From Sparassis latifolia (Eukaryota; Basidiomycota; Agaricomycetes; Polyporales; Sparassidaceae), in assembly GCA_018466975.1 (NCBI GenBank), contig CM031557.1, forward strand, positions 1,240,001-1,304,000: DNA of 64,000 nt, given 5' to 3'. Each line of letters begins with the position of its first letter. Position 1 is the stretch's first letter. The notes under the pieces are model-generated. The model saw only the letters and a program-made list of their open reading frames with translations. It did no database searches and had not been told where the DNA came from. Positions 11,660-22,958 of the stretch are shown in pieces. Made by a program: the position numbers and the translations under genes.

Positions 11660-12425
11660 ATACATAAATCATCCACGCTCCACTGGTAACTCTCCAGTTC
11701 GTGTCGATGTTTCTTGTTCTGCCGCTGGAAGAGCTTCTTCTCGCAATGATCTGTGTGAGACAGTATATGATGATTCCAAACTGATTTGGAGGTGGTGGCG
11801 GACCTGTGTACGCCGGTTTTCTTGGACTTTACCATCTGTTCTTCTGCAAGGTAATTAGTAACTGCTGGACACGTTAAGTGATATTTAACGGTGCGGACTC
11901 ACTGTCAAGAAGGCTTCTGCAGGGTCGTTCCACCGATCTTGTGCTTTGAGGTCTTCATTGAGTTCCACATCGTCGCGGCTCCTCGCAAACACAGCCTCCT
12001 CTTTCGTTTCTTCGCGTCTTCCCGCTGTACGACACCCTTTCCCCCATCCTGCTCCTCTCTCTCACGCCTTTTCCGCGTCGCTTCAGCACGCTCTGCGCTC
12101 TTGTCTACACGTCCGGAAGTATCGCGTCTCCTGCGCTGCCTCGCGTCGTCGCAGTGGCCGGGGCGCGCTTGGGTAGTGATTTATTGAGCTGCGCGGGCGT
12201 GAGCAGATCACCCTTGAACGTCTGCTCTTGTACGATTTGCGGTTGCTCGTCAGCCTCTCTCGCCCTCGCGCACAGTGGCCCAGCCCGAGTCCGTGTCAGT
12301 GCGCTGCCGCTTCTTGAAGCCACGATCTGAAGCTACCACAGGCTCAGTCACATCGTCTTCGCCGACGTCTTCCCTGTCATTATCCCATCCGAGGACGTCG
12401 TCGTCGTTGATTATGGAAGGACCGC
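11660..12425 (-). pseudogene. Decayed partial copy of BUD13
   Basis: This is a degraded duplicate of the intact BUD13 gene at 26519-27564. Recognisable pieces, in gene order, are [55 protein letters not shown] and, after the intron, [17 protein letters not shown] in a shifted frame, then a YQWSVDD-like end. The N-terminal 45 or so codons, including the [14 protein letters not shown] start, are missing. Several small deletions and stops interrupt the frame between 12100 and 12250. Similarity continues past the 3' end into flanking DNA (about 11560-11700 matches 26440-26560), so this was a DNA-level segmental copy that kept its introns, not a retrocopy. Confidence 0.8.
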
Positions 12426-12889
12426 AGACGAAGCCTTGCGCAAGTCCGCGGCTCTGTGCGGCGATTTCGACTTTGATCGAGTGCATTCCGAGTCGGTCAC
12501 AGGGCCGGCTCCGAGTGCTCTGCCCAACGCGGACAGCGGTAGTACCATGAGGCGTTCAGCCTGAGTTTCAAAGGGTCGACGTGCGACTTGATAGAAGTCT
12601 GCGGGGTGGTCTACAATGCGCTCTTCTGGGTTCTGTGTCCTGCCTAGGCCTCGCTGTGGCGGCGCTGTGGTCGTCGTCGGGTAGTGCCGGTGCGCGTCAT
12701 CGGATCTATTTAGGATCTTCCGCGTGGGGAAAGCCGGCGGGATCTGGATCGTGTGAGAAAGATGGGATCGGGGTATCGTGCCACGTGTGGGAAATCGAGT
12801 GCCAGGGCCCTGCAGACGCGTTCCGCTCTCTCATAAGTAAGCGGCTGCCCTCTTCTCCATCTCAACTTCCCCCATCATCTCCACCCACG
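12426..12889. promoter_or_regulatory. Upstream region of TUP1
   Basis: About 460 bases between the broken 5' end of the BUD13 copy and the TUP1 start codon. A pyrimidine-rich tract (12850-12888) lies directly before the ATG, as is usual for constitutive fungal promoters. I see no TATA box and no convincing upstream gene. Confidence 0.4.
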
Positions 12890-15800
12890 ATGTCCTCCTC
12901 CATCTACAACGTACGTCTCCCCTTCGTCTTCCTCCTCGTGCTCGTCTTCACAGCGAGCTCACACTCACTCCCGTCGTAATCCCCAGCATAAACACCTTCA
13001 GCCCACAGGCGCTTCTACCCAGGGTCCCTCCCAGCAACAGCACACGCAAGCCAGGCTCAATGAATGCTTCGACACCATCCGCGCAGAATTCGACGTCGTT
13101 GCCCAGGAGCTTGGCGTTCTCCGTGGTCAGCGCGATGATCTCGACAACAAGGGTGCGCGCCTTCTATCTCCGAGTTGCGTTCCCCATCACTCACTTCTTC
13201 CGTCCAGTTACAGGTCAGGTGAATGAGCTGAATATAATCCGCCAGTCCCTCTACGAGCTCGAGACTTCGCACGGCAAGATTCGACAGCAGTACGAGGACG
13301 AAATTCGCGCGCTCCGCCAGGAGCTCCAAGCTCTACGACATCAAGGCCGCGAGCGCGAGACTCTTGGCCTTGCTTCCCTTGGCCGCGATCGAGAACGGGA
13401 ACGGGACCGCGAACGCGACAGAGATAGAGACCGCGATCGCGAGCGGGACAGAGACATCGGAATGGGTCCTGGTATGCGTGGTGAAGCGCTCGGTAGAGAC
13501 GCGCTCGGTCTCGGTCGTCCTTCGATGGGTGTCAGTACTGGTCCAACTCCCGGTCCGGGTGGCGAAGGAATGGGAGCACTGGCCCTAACCCCACATGCGG
13601 GTCCGGTAGGTCTTGGCGTGGGTGCGGGTCCAGGTAGTGGTGGCGGTGCGGGGTATGTGGATCCTTTCTATGGGGGCAGAGATAGGGACAGAGAGAGAGA
13701 CCGGGAGCGCGAGCGTGAAAGGGCTGCTGAAAGGGGGGACCGAGAGCGGGATCGAGAGCGGGATACGAGGGACGTGAAAAGGATAAAAACTGAGCGTATG
13801 AAGCCTGACAGGCCTGGTGGTGCGTAATTTTCCATTCGGTTTGTTGTCCCTGCCTTCTCTCCTGCAATTCCATTGCACTTTGTTCAGTTTCCGTTATCGG
13901 CTTCTGACCGCAATTTCTTGTTCTTGTTTCACGGAGAGCAGATCCTTTCTCTCCTTCCCAGAATCCGCTTCCCCACCACCATCCACATCAATCCATCACC
14001 CTCGGTTCCTCAATACCTTCATCCGGGCCTAATGCCAATGGCCTCACTGCCTCTACACCCACTACGTCCCCAAATGTATCAACCAATCCAAACGCGATTA
14101 CAAACGCGAACGGCTCTACCTCAAGTGCGAACTTGAACGGTCCCGGCACGAACAATGGCCTTCTTAGCGCGACACCGAAGCTTCCGCCTACGCCTGGCGT
14201 GGGCATTGCCACCGGCGTATCGCTTCCGCCGCCTCCGTACGCTGGACAGTCTCAGTCAGCGGGCGTTGTACAACAAAATCAGCAACCTGGGCAGGAGGGT
14301 CAAAACGCGCAGGCCAGTACGAACGGTGAGCTCCACTGCATCATTCTCATTGATCGTACCATCTGCCTGTGTTGCGTTGTATATCGCTACAATACGTCTG
14401 TCACAACATACTCTCGGACGTTGAGGTGTACTTTGCAACACAACATATTACATCTTCCAAGTTACCAATACTACTACGCCTCTTGTTTGTTCACTTTCTA
14501 GACGCTAGATGGACCAAGTTCTTGTACTTCATCTCTATACATACTAAATTTTTCCCACAGGAAGTGCCCCATCATCAACCTCAGTGATTGACCATTCATC
14601 GGGAGGCCCGACATCAGCGCCTGTCGACCTCAGCCTGGACCCGGTCAACGTACCGTCAGAACTCAAGAAGGAGGGCACAGACTGGTTCGCGGTGTTCAAC
14701 CCGCACGCAGCAAAAGACACTGCGGGCGGCAAGAAGCGTGCGTTGGACGTTGCACTGCTGCATAACCTTTCACACGAGAGGTGCGTTGCCTTGACCTGTA
14801 GTATGCACGTGAATGCGGCATGAGTTTATGCCCATGCTCATCGGAGTTATCGGCCCCTCATGGCGTGTCTCTTGCGTTGCTACGCCTTGATTGCATGTTC
14901 GCAGTGCTGACGCTGCTGTGCTAGTGTTGTTTGTTGTGTGCGTTTCTCGGCGGATGGCAAGTACCTTGCAACAGGATGCAACCGAACGGCTCAAATCTAC
15001 GACACGAAAACTGGTCAGAAAACCTGGTGTGTTCCCAAGCTTTCTAATCTCCTCCTTGGTCTCATGGTAGGGATCTTTTTGACTCCGTGTAGTGTGCTCG
15101 TCGACGAAGCTGCAAGCAAAACCGGTGACCTATACATTCGCAGCGTATGCTTCAGCCCAGATGGAAAGCTACTTGCTACTGGAGCTGAGGATAAGCTTAT
15201 TAGGGTGAGAGCGCATTCTTCACATCCAGTTTATCGTCTGCGGATACTGGGTGCTTCTTCCTGTTGACTTGTTTTCTAGATTTGGGACATCGCGAAGAAG
15301 CGCATTCGCACTGTGTACGATGGTCATCAGCAGGAAATCTATTCATTGGATTTTTCCAGGGATGGCCGACTAATTGTGTCCGGTTCTGGCGATAAGACGG
15401 CACGTATATGGGACATGGCAGATGGAAGCACAAGCAAGATCTGTGAGTCACGTCGCTTTACTCTATTCTAGGGTGTGCTGTTAAAACTAGCCGATGCAGT
15501 AACTATCAATGAGCCGGACTCCATCGATGCGGGCGTAACATCCGTCTGCATCTCACCTGATGGTCGCCTCGTCGCCGCGGGTTCGCTTGATACCATCGTG
15601 CGCATCTGGGACGTGCAAACGGGAGCACTTGTTGAGCGACTGAAGGGCCATCGAGATAGTGTCTACAGCGTCGCGTTCACGCCAGATGGCAAGGGACTTG
15701 TCAGCGGCAGTCTTGACAAGACGCTCAAGTACTGGGACGTCCGTCCAATCTTGCGCAGAGATAGCTCAGCCGGTGCTGTCATTACACAATCGAGTGCGAA

Positions 15801-16258
15801 GAATGGCATAAAGGACGGGGGCGACAAGGGCAGCCAGTGCACGATGAACTTCACAGGCCATAAGGTACCAATTTTTCTTCATCTGGCTGATGTTCCTCAT
15901 TTGCATCGGATGTAGGACTACGTACTTTCAGTTGCGGTATCGCACGACGGGCAGTGGATCGTGTCCGGTTCGAAAGATCGAGGTGTGCAATTTTGGGATG
16001 CGAAGACCGCTGTCGTGCAATGCATGCTGCAAGGTCACAAGAACTCAGGTGAGTTCCAATATGCTATTTCGTTTGGCACTGCAGCTGGACCACCTCTACT
16101 TTAGTTATCTCCATCGACCTCAGTCCAGCAGGGAGCATTCTCGCAACAGGTAGCGGGGACTGGCAGGCTCGAATATGTAGGACTTGTTTCATCGTGCGCG
16201 GTCAGATCTCATTCGTTGCTCACATCTGTTTGTTTCAGGGAGCTATACAGCATTGTGA
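12890..16258 (+). CDS. TUP1: Transcriptional corepressor Tup1, WD40 repeat protein
   Basis: Tup1 is the general corepressor that works with Ssn6/Cyc8 and histone deacetylases in the nucleus. Twelve exons (12890-12910, 12987-13152, 13208-13819, 13942-14325, 14561-14780, 14925-15026, 15093-15204, 15280-15442, 15500-15864, 15916-16048, 16105-16176, 16239-16258) give 2370 nt, 789 residues, all phases agreeing. The N-terminal tetramerisation helices read [20 protein letters not shown] and [21 protein letters not shown] long RD/RE dipeptide-rich, then Gly/Pro and Ser/Thr/Asn-rich linker follows. From about residue 450 there are seven WD units, for example [40 protein letters not shown] and [20 protein letters not shown], and the protein ends ARIWSYTAL. 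The last 20-nt exon is needed for the final Trp. Introns 14326-14560 and 14781-14924 are longer than the local norm. Confidence 0.95.
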
Positions 16259-16996
16259 TAATTTCTCATGCTGGATGACAACACTTCGGGATCTCAGCTG
16301 TTTTCGCCGTCTTGTTTACCTTTGTGGCTATGCTAATGTCACCAAGGTTTTCTGTGTTCACATGATCTACAACTCGACATTCATGTTCTGTGTTGGCGAA
16401 AGCTCTAGATGCAATATACTCTGATGGACACACGATCAGTTTGTACCTAATGTTATAAGACCGGGTGAAAAATTCGGAAGGATATGAGACTCGTGCATGT
16501 TACAAAGTCTCATCGTACCTCATCTGCTCCATCCAATTTTGCTGATCATAATACCAAGACCATTTCCGAGGCTTGGGCGATCCAATCTTACTGATCAGAT
16601 TGGTGTTACTTTGTAATGCCGGCTTCAAACCGGTAGTTAGGAACCGTTTCTCAACAACCGGGACATGGTTACAAGCCTGAGCCTCAGAGGGTGTCGAACT
16701 TAACATGTACCTGTGGGATCTGAATATTCCAGTCACTATTAGTGCGAAGTGGCGATGTCACTCAAGTATGTTAGTTGTCGGATCGATCGGAGAAAATCAT
16801 GTTGTTCAGGGCTGTTTGTACAGGGTCTTCCTCCCCTCCAGATTTCTGACTCTGAACTAATCAACTGGATGTCACAGAAATCCGACACTATCGCCCAGCT
16901 CATCCACCAAGTGAAAGATCTATTGATAAATCCAGTACAAATACAAGCTGGCGACTATTGGCGACGACGAAGCAGATGCGATATCCAATGGGGCTT
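16259..16996. other. Convergent intergenic interval
   Basis: About 740 bases between the stop codons of TUP1 and the FMO-DUF6314 gene. No coding frame looks real and I see no repeat. Confidence 0.5.
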
Positions 16997-19163
16997 TCAC
17001 CGCGTGAACCACGCCTCGCTGACATACCTACCCTCTGGTCCGTGAACTTCATATCCCACCCCGAACTGCGTCACTTCTGCACCCTCGAACACAAACTTGT
17101 ACACCAGTTTGGATACTTCTTTCTCAGTCGCCGCCGCTTCCCAGTGTTCCAGCGCGTTATGCTCTACGAACCATGTGATGTCTTGCTCCTGCAGAGGCCC
17201 AGGCCGCCTGAACGACACGCGAGAGATATCGTGAAGCCAATCCTCTACCTCTCCCTGCTCTGGAGGCCCGTCGTAATCATCGGACGTGACGCCCCAAACC
17301 GAGATCGTGTCAGAAGGGGGAGAATATCGATACACGTACTTCCTGTGCAAATCGGACTTCTTCCCGGACGTGGAGACAAATACGCCGTGTTCGTGATACA
17401 AGTACTCCCGCATACCCAGCTCTGCTGTCGAATATCCTGAGGGTAAGGCGGAAGGCGGGCGCATGTGGAACATGGCGAAGCCCTCAAACTGTCCGTTCAG
17501 CTCTTTCTGCATTGCGCCGTGGACTCGGCGATTGACCTTCCAGTGACCTGCCCAGGAGCGGAACACTGCACCAGGAATCCACGCTCCATCACTCGAAAGT
17601 GCATCCGCATGCTGAACGTCGCGCATGATCTTCTCCACGTCTTCATTCTCCTGAAGCGGGTAATTCGCCGCGACGATATGGTCCTCGTCGGAGTAAGGGA
17701 TATCAAGAAGAGCAGCGTAGCTTTCGAACAGGCCCGCGTAGTCGCCGTGAGGGAACTGGATCCCTGTCTGACGGGCCGCTTCCCGTACGCTCTTCTCGAT
17801 CTCCACGCCCTTCCTCATCTCCTCCTCTGACGGCCAGCTCTTCTCCCCAGAGAAGATAGCAGCTAGATATCGCGCCTGGATCTCGATCACTCCGTAGTAG
17901 GACCCTCTATAGACCCCCACAAACCCAGCCTTCGGGAGGTCAGGATGAAGCACGAGGCGATGAGTGAGGAACGGAACACTGTGGTTGTCATGCTGATAGC
18001 TTATTGCTTCCAAAGCACTAGGCGTAAGGTAAGGGAACGAGACGCTGTAACCAGTGCAGAGAATGACAAAGTCCGGGGAATAAATTCGTTCTCCATTGGA
18101 TAGTACCAATGCACCCGCCTCGGGATCGATCGACTCCAACCTCGCAAGGTACGTTTTCACGACATTTGTCTGGATCCCGCCTCTGTAGAGTTCTGAAAAG
18201 CCAACCTGAGGAGGAGTGCTTGTGTCGAAGTTAAAATTGGGGAGGATATTCTTGGGAAACAATGATGCGAAGTAACTATGTTTCTTGCGATTGTCCTCAG
18301 GTGTAGGGTTTATCAGCTCCCTTCTGCGGCCATCCAAGTACGCCCGTCTGTACGAGTCGAGGTCCCACGGCGCGAAGCGGGGAATTTCGGAGTTCTCAGA
18401 GGTCGTCGGCACAAAGAGAGGGTTGACGTAGAATGGCGCTGGGGTGATGTGGTGGATCTTCGCAGCATACGGGGACAAAGCACCGGCAATCTCGACCGCA
18501 GATAGAGATCCGCCCACGACCGCGACGCTCTTGCCTCTGTACGCATCGGGGTCTCGGAAGACGGCAGAGTGTTCGACGGGAAATGGAGATGCATCGAGAC
18601 CAGGAAGCGCAGGTATGTATGGGTTCGAGAAGAACCCAGTCGCAGTAATCAGGTAATCGAAGGCTTCCTCGGGCTGCGGGGTTTCATTTCCATCGTGCAC
18701 AACAGTGCTGTTCAAAGCCCATTTGCCATCGCGCAGGTCGACCTTGGTGACTTTCGTATTCATCCTCACGTCCCCATCGCGTAGGTATCGCTGAGCGTAT
18801 ACGTTGAGGAAGTTTCCCATGTCCCCAGAGTACCGAAAGAGGTCTTTCCTCTTGGGGCCAGCATCGGCAGGCCATGGAACGTCCGAGTACAGGCAGGTAT
18901 GACGACAGATGTTGGTCGTCATAAGCGGGCGGTGGTAGGGATGATCAGTGGACCAGATTCCACCTAGGGAAGACGAGGCTTCGAAGAGAGTGGGTTTGAG
19001 ATTCGGGTAATGGATCATGTGTCGGTAGGCTACGAGACCAGACTCGCCGCCGCCTAGATCAAAGCGGGAGCATGAGCGACTCTGAACGAAGGGATTGGGA
19101 CAATGGCGATAATCGATGTTATTATATACCTATGATCGCGACAAGTTTCTGAGGCTTGGCCAT
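16997..19163 (-). CDS. FMO-like flavoprotein fused to a C-terminal DUF6314 domain
   Basis: Flavin monooxygenases use FAD and NADPH to oxygenate soft nucleophiles or small molecules. Exon 1 (19130-19163) and exon 2 (16997-19053) give 2091 nt, 696 residues. The FAD motif GGGESGLVAYR is completed across the 76-nt intron, followed by TLFEASSSLGGIW. An ATGFFSNPYIP motif lies near residue 155, the second dinucleotide motif is VAVVGGSLSAVEIAGALS (about 190), and LCTGYSVSFPYL lies near 350. The FMO part ends near residue 510. From FRSWAGHWKVNRRVHGAM onward the protein matches DUF6314, including EYLYHEHGVF and FGVGYEVHGPEGRYVSEAW. The H-x-C-x3-D-x-Y-like motif present in the stand-alone paralogue is absent here. 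A minus-strand TATATAA lies about 120 bases upstream. The substrate is unknown. Confidence 0.9.
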
Positions 19164-19280
19164 GGTGACGTAGAATGTCGACCTAGAACTGAAGATAGAA
19201 AAGATCTAGCGACGATGTGTTGAGGGCGACAGACTGAGAGGGCGCAACGGTCCTGAAAGGAATGCAGAGGATGCTATGAT

Positions 19281-19290
19281 GGTTATATAG
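19281..19290 (-). promoter_or_regulatory. Candidate TATA box of the FMO-DUF6314 gene
   Basis: On the minus strand this reads CTATATAACC, about 120 bases before the ATG at 19163. A second AT-rich run (TATATA) lies at about 19299-19304. TATA boxes in fungi are commoner in inducible genes, which would fit a monooxygenase, but this is inference only. Confidence 0.35.
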
Positions 19291-20638
19291 AGACGGGATA
19301 TATAAAAATCAAAATTGATTCAGTCGGGCATGTGACTTGATCCGCGAACACGCCTTGCCTTCTGCCGACACAGGATGTCAAGTAGAGTGGAATGGATGCA
19401 CTAGGATCCGGGTGGAGATCAATTCAGTCGGAAATTCTGTCCTGCAAAGATTGCCCGTCAAGTATGTGGCAGCGGGGTTCTCTTGCCTGTTTGCAAAACC
19501 TGCCAGTCAGTTTAACAAAAGCGAAGTTACGGGTGGTTCAAGATGGATCACAAAATATAGACACCACATCGCCACTTCTTCCTTGGCTGAAGACGTGCAT
19601 TGGCTGCCAACGCGCGTATGAAAGTCTGTGGAGGCCCATGGCAGTAATTGGTACTATTCCTTCTGCAAGATTCTGGGATTAGGGGGGTTTATATCCCCGG
19701 AGATGATGTTCAATGATGATCTGATTAAGAAAGCAGGAAGGATAGGAACTCGGACATACGTCGAAGGACACGTGTGAGGAAACTAACTGAGGAGCGCTCC
19801 AGGCCGAAGCAATGCGGCCACCCGGGTTTCTCTGGTCCCACGTCGAGAAGTAGAAACACAGAAGACCTCCTTCAAATATATGGTGTGGCGACGGGCTTCG
19901 TGTCAGGAGGGAATCGAGAAAGAGGCCCCTGGGGAGTGAGATGGTCGATGCCCGCATAAAACCCCGGTACGAAATCAAACTTCATTGGTAGCATGCTCAG
20001 AGTCGAATAGCATGGAAGGACTTTCCGTGCATATCTAATGCATGGTGAGAAGCTGTTCAAGGGCTACAGTATTTCATGCTCACCTGCGCATCACATATAT
20101 GATGACATGACTTGTAAATACTGCATTTTGAACCTGAAGCCTGACGCCTGAGATTCAGTATACACTGCCAGTCACGGTGAGCGAACAGAAAAACATACTG
20201 TGCTTCGACCATCTTCCACCAAGCCTGTGAGTCACGTTGGTGTTTAGGGGGTAGACGAGTATTCGCGCGAATACTCGATCCTCGAGTTTCCCGAGGACAC
20301 ACGGCTGTCACACACTTTTTTAGGCTGCCGTTCCCACGCATCGCATGCCGATGGCGACGACAGCGACGAGCAGGATATTCATGTCACATCCAAGGTCTCT
20401 TTCTCCCTCAGGCGGCTAGAGAACGGTAATACAAATGTAAATATGTTGGTTCGCTTCTCCTGAGGGCTCAGATAGAAGGGCTGCTCGCTGTGTTAGTGGG
20501 CGTTGTGACCCGATATGGTACTGTGCCACGACGAGCAGGGCGCGACGGCGTGGCAAGCGGCTGCCTACGCGCTTGTGCCGGCAGGTCACACCGGGTCACA
20601 CCACCTGCCATTGCCGTAAAAATGCCGATGATCGAGTA
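19291..20638. other. Intergenic interval with a perfect 22-bp palindrome
   Basis: About 1.3 kb without a convincing gene. At 20256-20277 there is a perfect palindrome, CGAGTATTCGC followed by its reverse complement, with CGATCCTCGAG directly after. A related but imperfect string occurs at about 21692-21712, near the right end of the miniature transposon cluster. No function can be assigned. Confidence 0.5.
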
Positions 20639-20655
20639 CAGTACACTATCTCATA

Positions 20656-21155
20656 CAGTGTGTTGCATATGACTCTGCAGTTGCGCGACGCGCAATTTTG
20701 GGAATCTTTGTTTGTACGAGCCAAATAAGTGATCAATTTGTCACGCATGTCCGGCGATGTCTTTCTTACAGATCCAGCATGGCATTGCTAATATCACTTG
20801 AGATGCGCCAGAATATGGTAGTCTGGCAGTTTGAACAGAAGAGAACTATTCTGAACCCTGATATTGAGCACAGAGGTGTCAATTTGCCACGGGGACCAGC
20901 TGGAAGTCAGATCCACCAGGACAGCGTTCCCTTACACTCACAATGACAATGCCTTGAGTTCAAATGCTTACAAGGTAGGTCACTACACTGCACGTATGGT
21001 AGAATCAACTAGATGCAGACGGTGAGCCTAGCAGGATGATCCCAGCAGTTCAGACATGGGAGGTACGTGAAAGCGTGACAACGGTCACTTATTTGGCTCG
21101 TACAAACAAAGATTCTCGCGCGTCGCGCAACTGCAGAGTCATATGCAACACACTG
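20656..21155. mobile_element. Inner miniature transposon 1 (about 500 bp, long terminal inverted repeats)
   Basis: The ends begin CAGTGTGTTGCATATG and form inverted repeats about 70-75 bases long: 39 identical bases, a short mismatch, then about 30 more identical bases including TTTGTTTGTACGAGCC. TA lies on each side (20654-20655 and 21156-21157). It is inserted into the left terminal repeat of the outer element. The arms are nearly identical to each other, which suggests that it is young. Confidence 0.85.
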
Positions 21156-21164
21156 TAATGCATA

Positions 21165-21537
21165 CTATCGATGACCCGGATGTGTCATAATATGGCACTT
21201 CTGGTCCCGCCGCACGCTGTCTTGCCCGATTGACTTCAGCATCTCAGAGAATGTTTCGATAGCATATAGAATACTAGAGCCCATTTTTCTGATTTTTTTG
21301 AGTGGGGTTGAACATTTTGGTGACATGCCGAGGTGTGGCACCAGCCAAATTTGCTCATGCAATCCCGATTTTTGTGGGACCCAGGTTGGCCACATTTAAT
21401 TCTCAAATTTTTACAGTGTTAAAATACAATGTACAAGAGCATCTACAAATAATTTTGAGGCAATCGGTGCAAAGGATCCAGCTGTAGGAAAAAATATGGC
21501 ACTTCTGGGTCGTATGGCATATCCGGGTCACTGATAG
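21165..21537. mobile_element. Inner miniature transposon 2 (about 373 bp)
   Basis: The left end reads CTATCGATGACCCGGATG and the right end is a near reverse complement (CTATCAGTGACCCGGATA when inverted), giving imperfect inverted repeats of about 26 bases. TA flanks both ends (21163-21164 and 21538-21539). It sits seven bases to the right of the TA that ends element 1, inside the outer element's left terminal repeat. Confidence 0.7.
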
Positions 21538-21690
21538 TAGCGTCGGTGCCCGGATTTTGCTATGCATCATGAGGTTTTATGCATTATGGCATTGGAATTT
21601 GGCTGTGAAGTGCGGTTTTGTACCGCCCAAGGCCTATGCACTATGAGGTATTATGCGTTGCCATGTTATGCATTGTGAGATAGTGTACTG

Positions 21691-22223
21691 TACTATTCGC
21701 GTGAATACAGTACTCAGTCTAGTTTACACTCCGACCGCGCCGCGCTAGAGCCGCGGCGTCTAAACTTTCACTCGTCTCTTGCCAATCTCTTGCTCATCTC
21801 CGATTCCTTTCCAGTTCTCTCCCCCCAAATCTGCTTCAAACTGACTCGGACTTCTATCTACCTCGGAATAACCGATCTGCTCTGAACACAGTTTACTTCA
21901 GTCCGTGGATGTTTTCCCCCTTCGGACAGAATGTAAGTGTGTCAGTTATGATGTCGTATTCGGCCGTCATGTGCCGATCTGGAAAGAATGACTCGGATCC
22001 TCTTGCTTTCTTCAAATACTGCTCGACGGGCTCTGTGTTAGTAATAGACAACGCTCACCACCTCTGAGCTGCACTTGTGCTAGACCATCGCGTATCAATT
22101 TCAGTAACATCATACCGCTGCTCACTCGGTCCTCTTCGTCACTCATCCTTTCGATAGTGCTTGCAGTCGTTGAAGACACCGAAGTGCCTCGTACATCTGT
22201 CCCTTCTCTCTCGAGTTCCTGAA
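21691..22223. promoter_or_regulatory. Upstream region of the stand-alone DUF6314 gene
   Basis: About 530 bases between the transposon cluster and the DUF6314 start codon. It contains pyrimidine-rich tracts at about 21770-21835. No gene is evident. The transposon cluster therefore lies within about 550 bases of this gene's start and could affect its promoter. Confidence 0.4.
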
Positions 22224-22958
22224 ATGGAATTGCAACAGCATACTCATTTTCCCATCCTCACTAAACGGCATCGGCATGCATTCTCATCCGTGCATCAGTC
22301 ACTGTCAGACGGGAAGGGACGTCCAGACACCACCGGAGCTGACGACAGCACCGACGCACCACATTCTCCTACGCAGAGAAACAGGGATCTGGGCACCATC
22401 TTCCATTCCCTATCCGGCGACTGGCATGTTCGTCGTGTCATTCACCACCACGGCTTAGCTGCAAACGCAGTGGACGGGAGATTCGACGGTACTGCGACCT
22501 TCCTCCCACGCACACCGTCGACAGAAGCACCGGAGGCCGGCACCGAAGAATACCTATATCGCGAGTACGGCACGTTCTGCACTGCAACCGGCACCTCGTT
22601 CCCAGCGCAGATGAAGTACATATACCAGTACCATCCCTCGTCGAACCGCCTCTCCGTCTGGCGCGTCAAGTCCGGTGCATCTGCAAGCCTCCCAGACGAA
22701 GGCGAGGTCGACAACTGGTTTCACGATATCACGCTCGAACCCCCGTCAGGCGCGGATGGGCTGGCTTGGTTTTCGGGCTATCAGGGAGCAGGAGACTGTG
22801 TGGCCAAAGGGAGCGAGCATCTTTGCGTCAGGGATACGTACAAGCCGTACTATCGGTTTTGCTTTCGGGGAGATAAGGTGTCAGAATTTGGGATTGGGTA
22901 CGATGTGAGTGGGCCGGAGAAGGCGTATGTTAGCGAAGGGTGGTTTGAGCGGACGTAG
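22224..22958 (+). CDS. Stand-alone DUF6314 domain protein
   Basis: A single-exon frame of 244 residues. The first in-frame ATG is at 22224 (MELQQHTHFPILTKRHRHAF); the frame opens earlier but with no ATG. The first 75 residues are polar and look disordered. From about residue 80 the DUF6314 domain runs to the end: SLSGDWHVRRVIHHHG, GRFDGTATFLPR, EYLYREYGTF, NRLSVWRVKS, EHLCVRDTYKPYYRF and FGIGYDVSGPEKAYVSEGWF. The same domain is the C-terminal third of the FMO fusion 3 kb away. This copy keeps the H-x-C-x3-D-x-Y-like motif that the fused copy has lost. The biochemical role of the family is unknown; the beta-rich pattern suggests a small barrel that may bind a ligand. Confidence 0.85.
   Translation: MELQQHTHFPILTKRHRHAFSSVHQSLSDGKGRPDTTGADDSTDAPHSPTQRNRDLGTIFHSLSGDWHVRRVIHHHGLAANAVDGRFDGTATFLPRTPSTEAPEAGTEEYLYREYGTFCTATGTSFPAQMKYIYQYHPSSNRLSVWRVKSGASASLPDEGEVDNWFHDITLEPPSGADGLAWFSGYQGAGDCVAKGSEHLCVRDTYKPYYRFCFRGDKVSEFGIGYDVSGPEKAYVSEGWFERT

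Larger units (their letters stand above)
20639..21690. mobile_element. Outer TA-flanked miniature transposon with two nested insertions
   Basis: The left end begins CAGTACACTATCTCA and the right end is its reverse complement. TA dinucleotides flank both sides (20637-20638 and 21691-21692). When the two inner elements and one TA copy each are removed, the left terminal repeat reads on into ATGCATA and matches the right terminal repeat over about 24 bases. That shows this element came first. TA duplication and CAGT ends point to the Tc1/mariner/pogo superfamily. I see no transposase, so it is non-autonomous. Confidence 0.75.
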
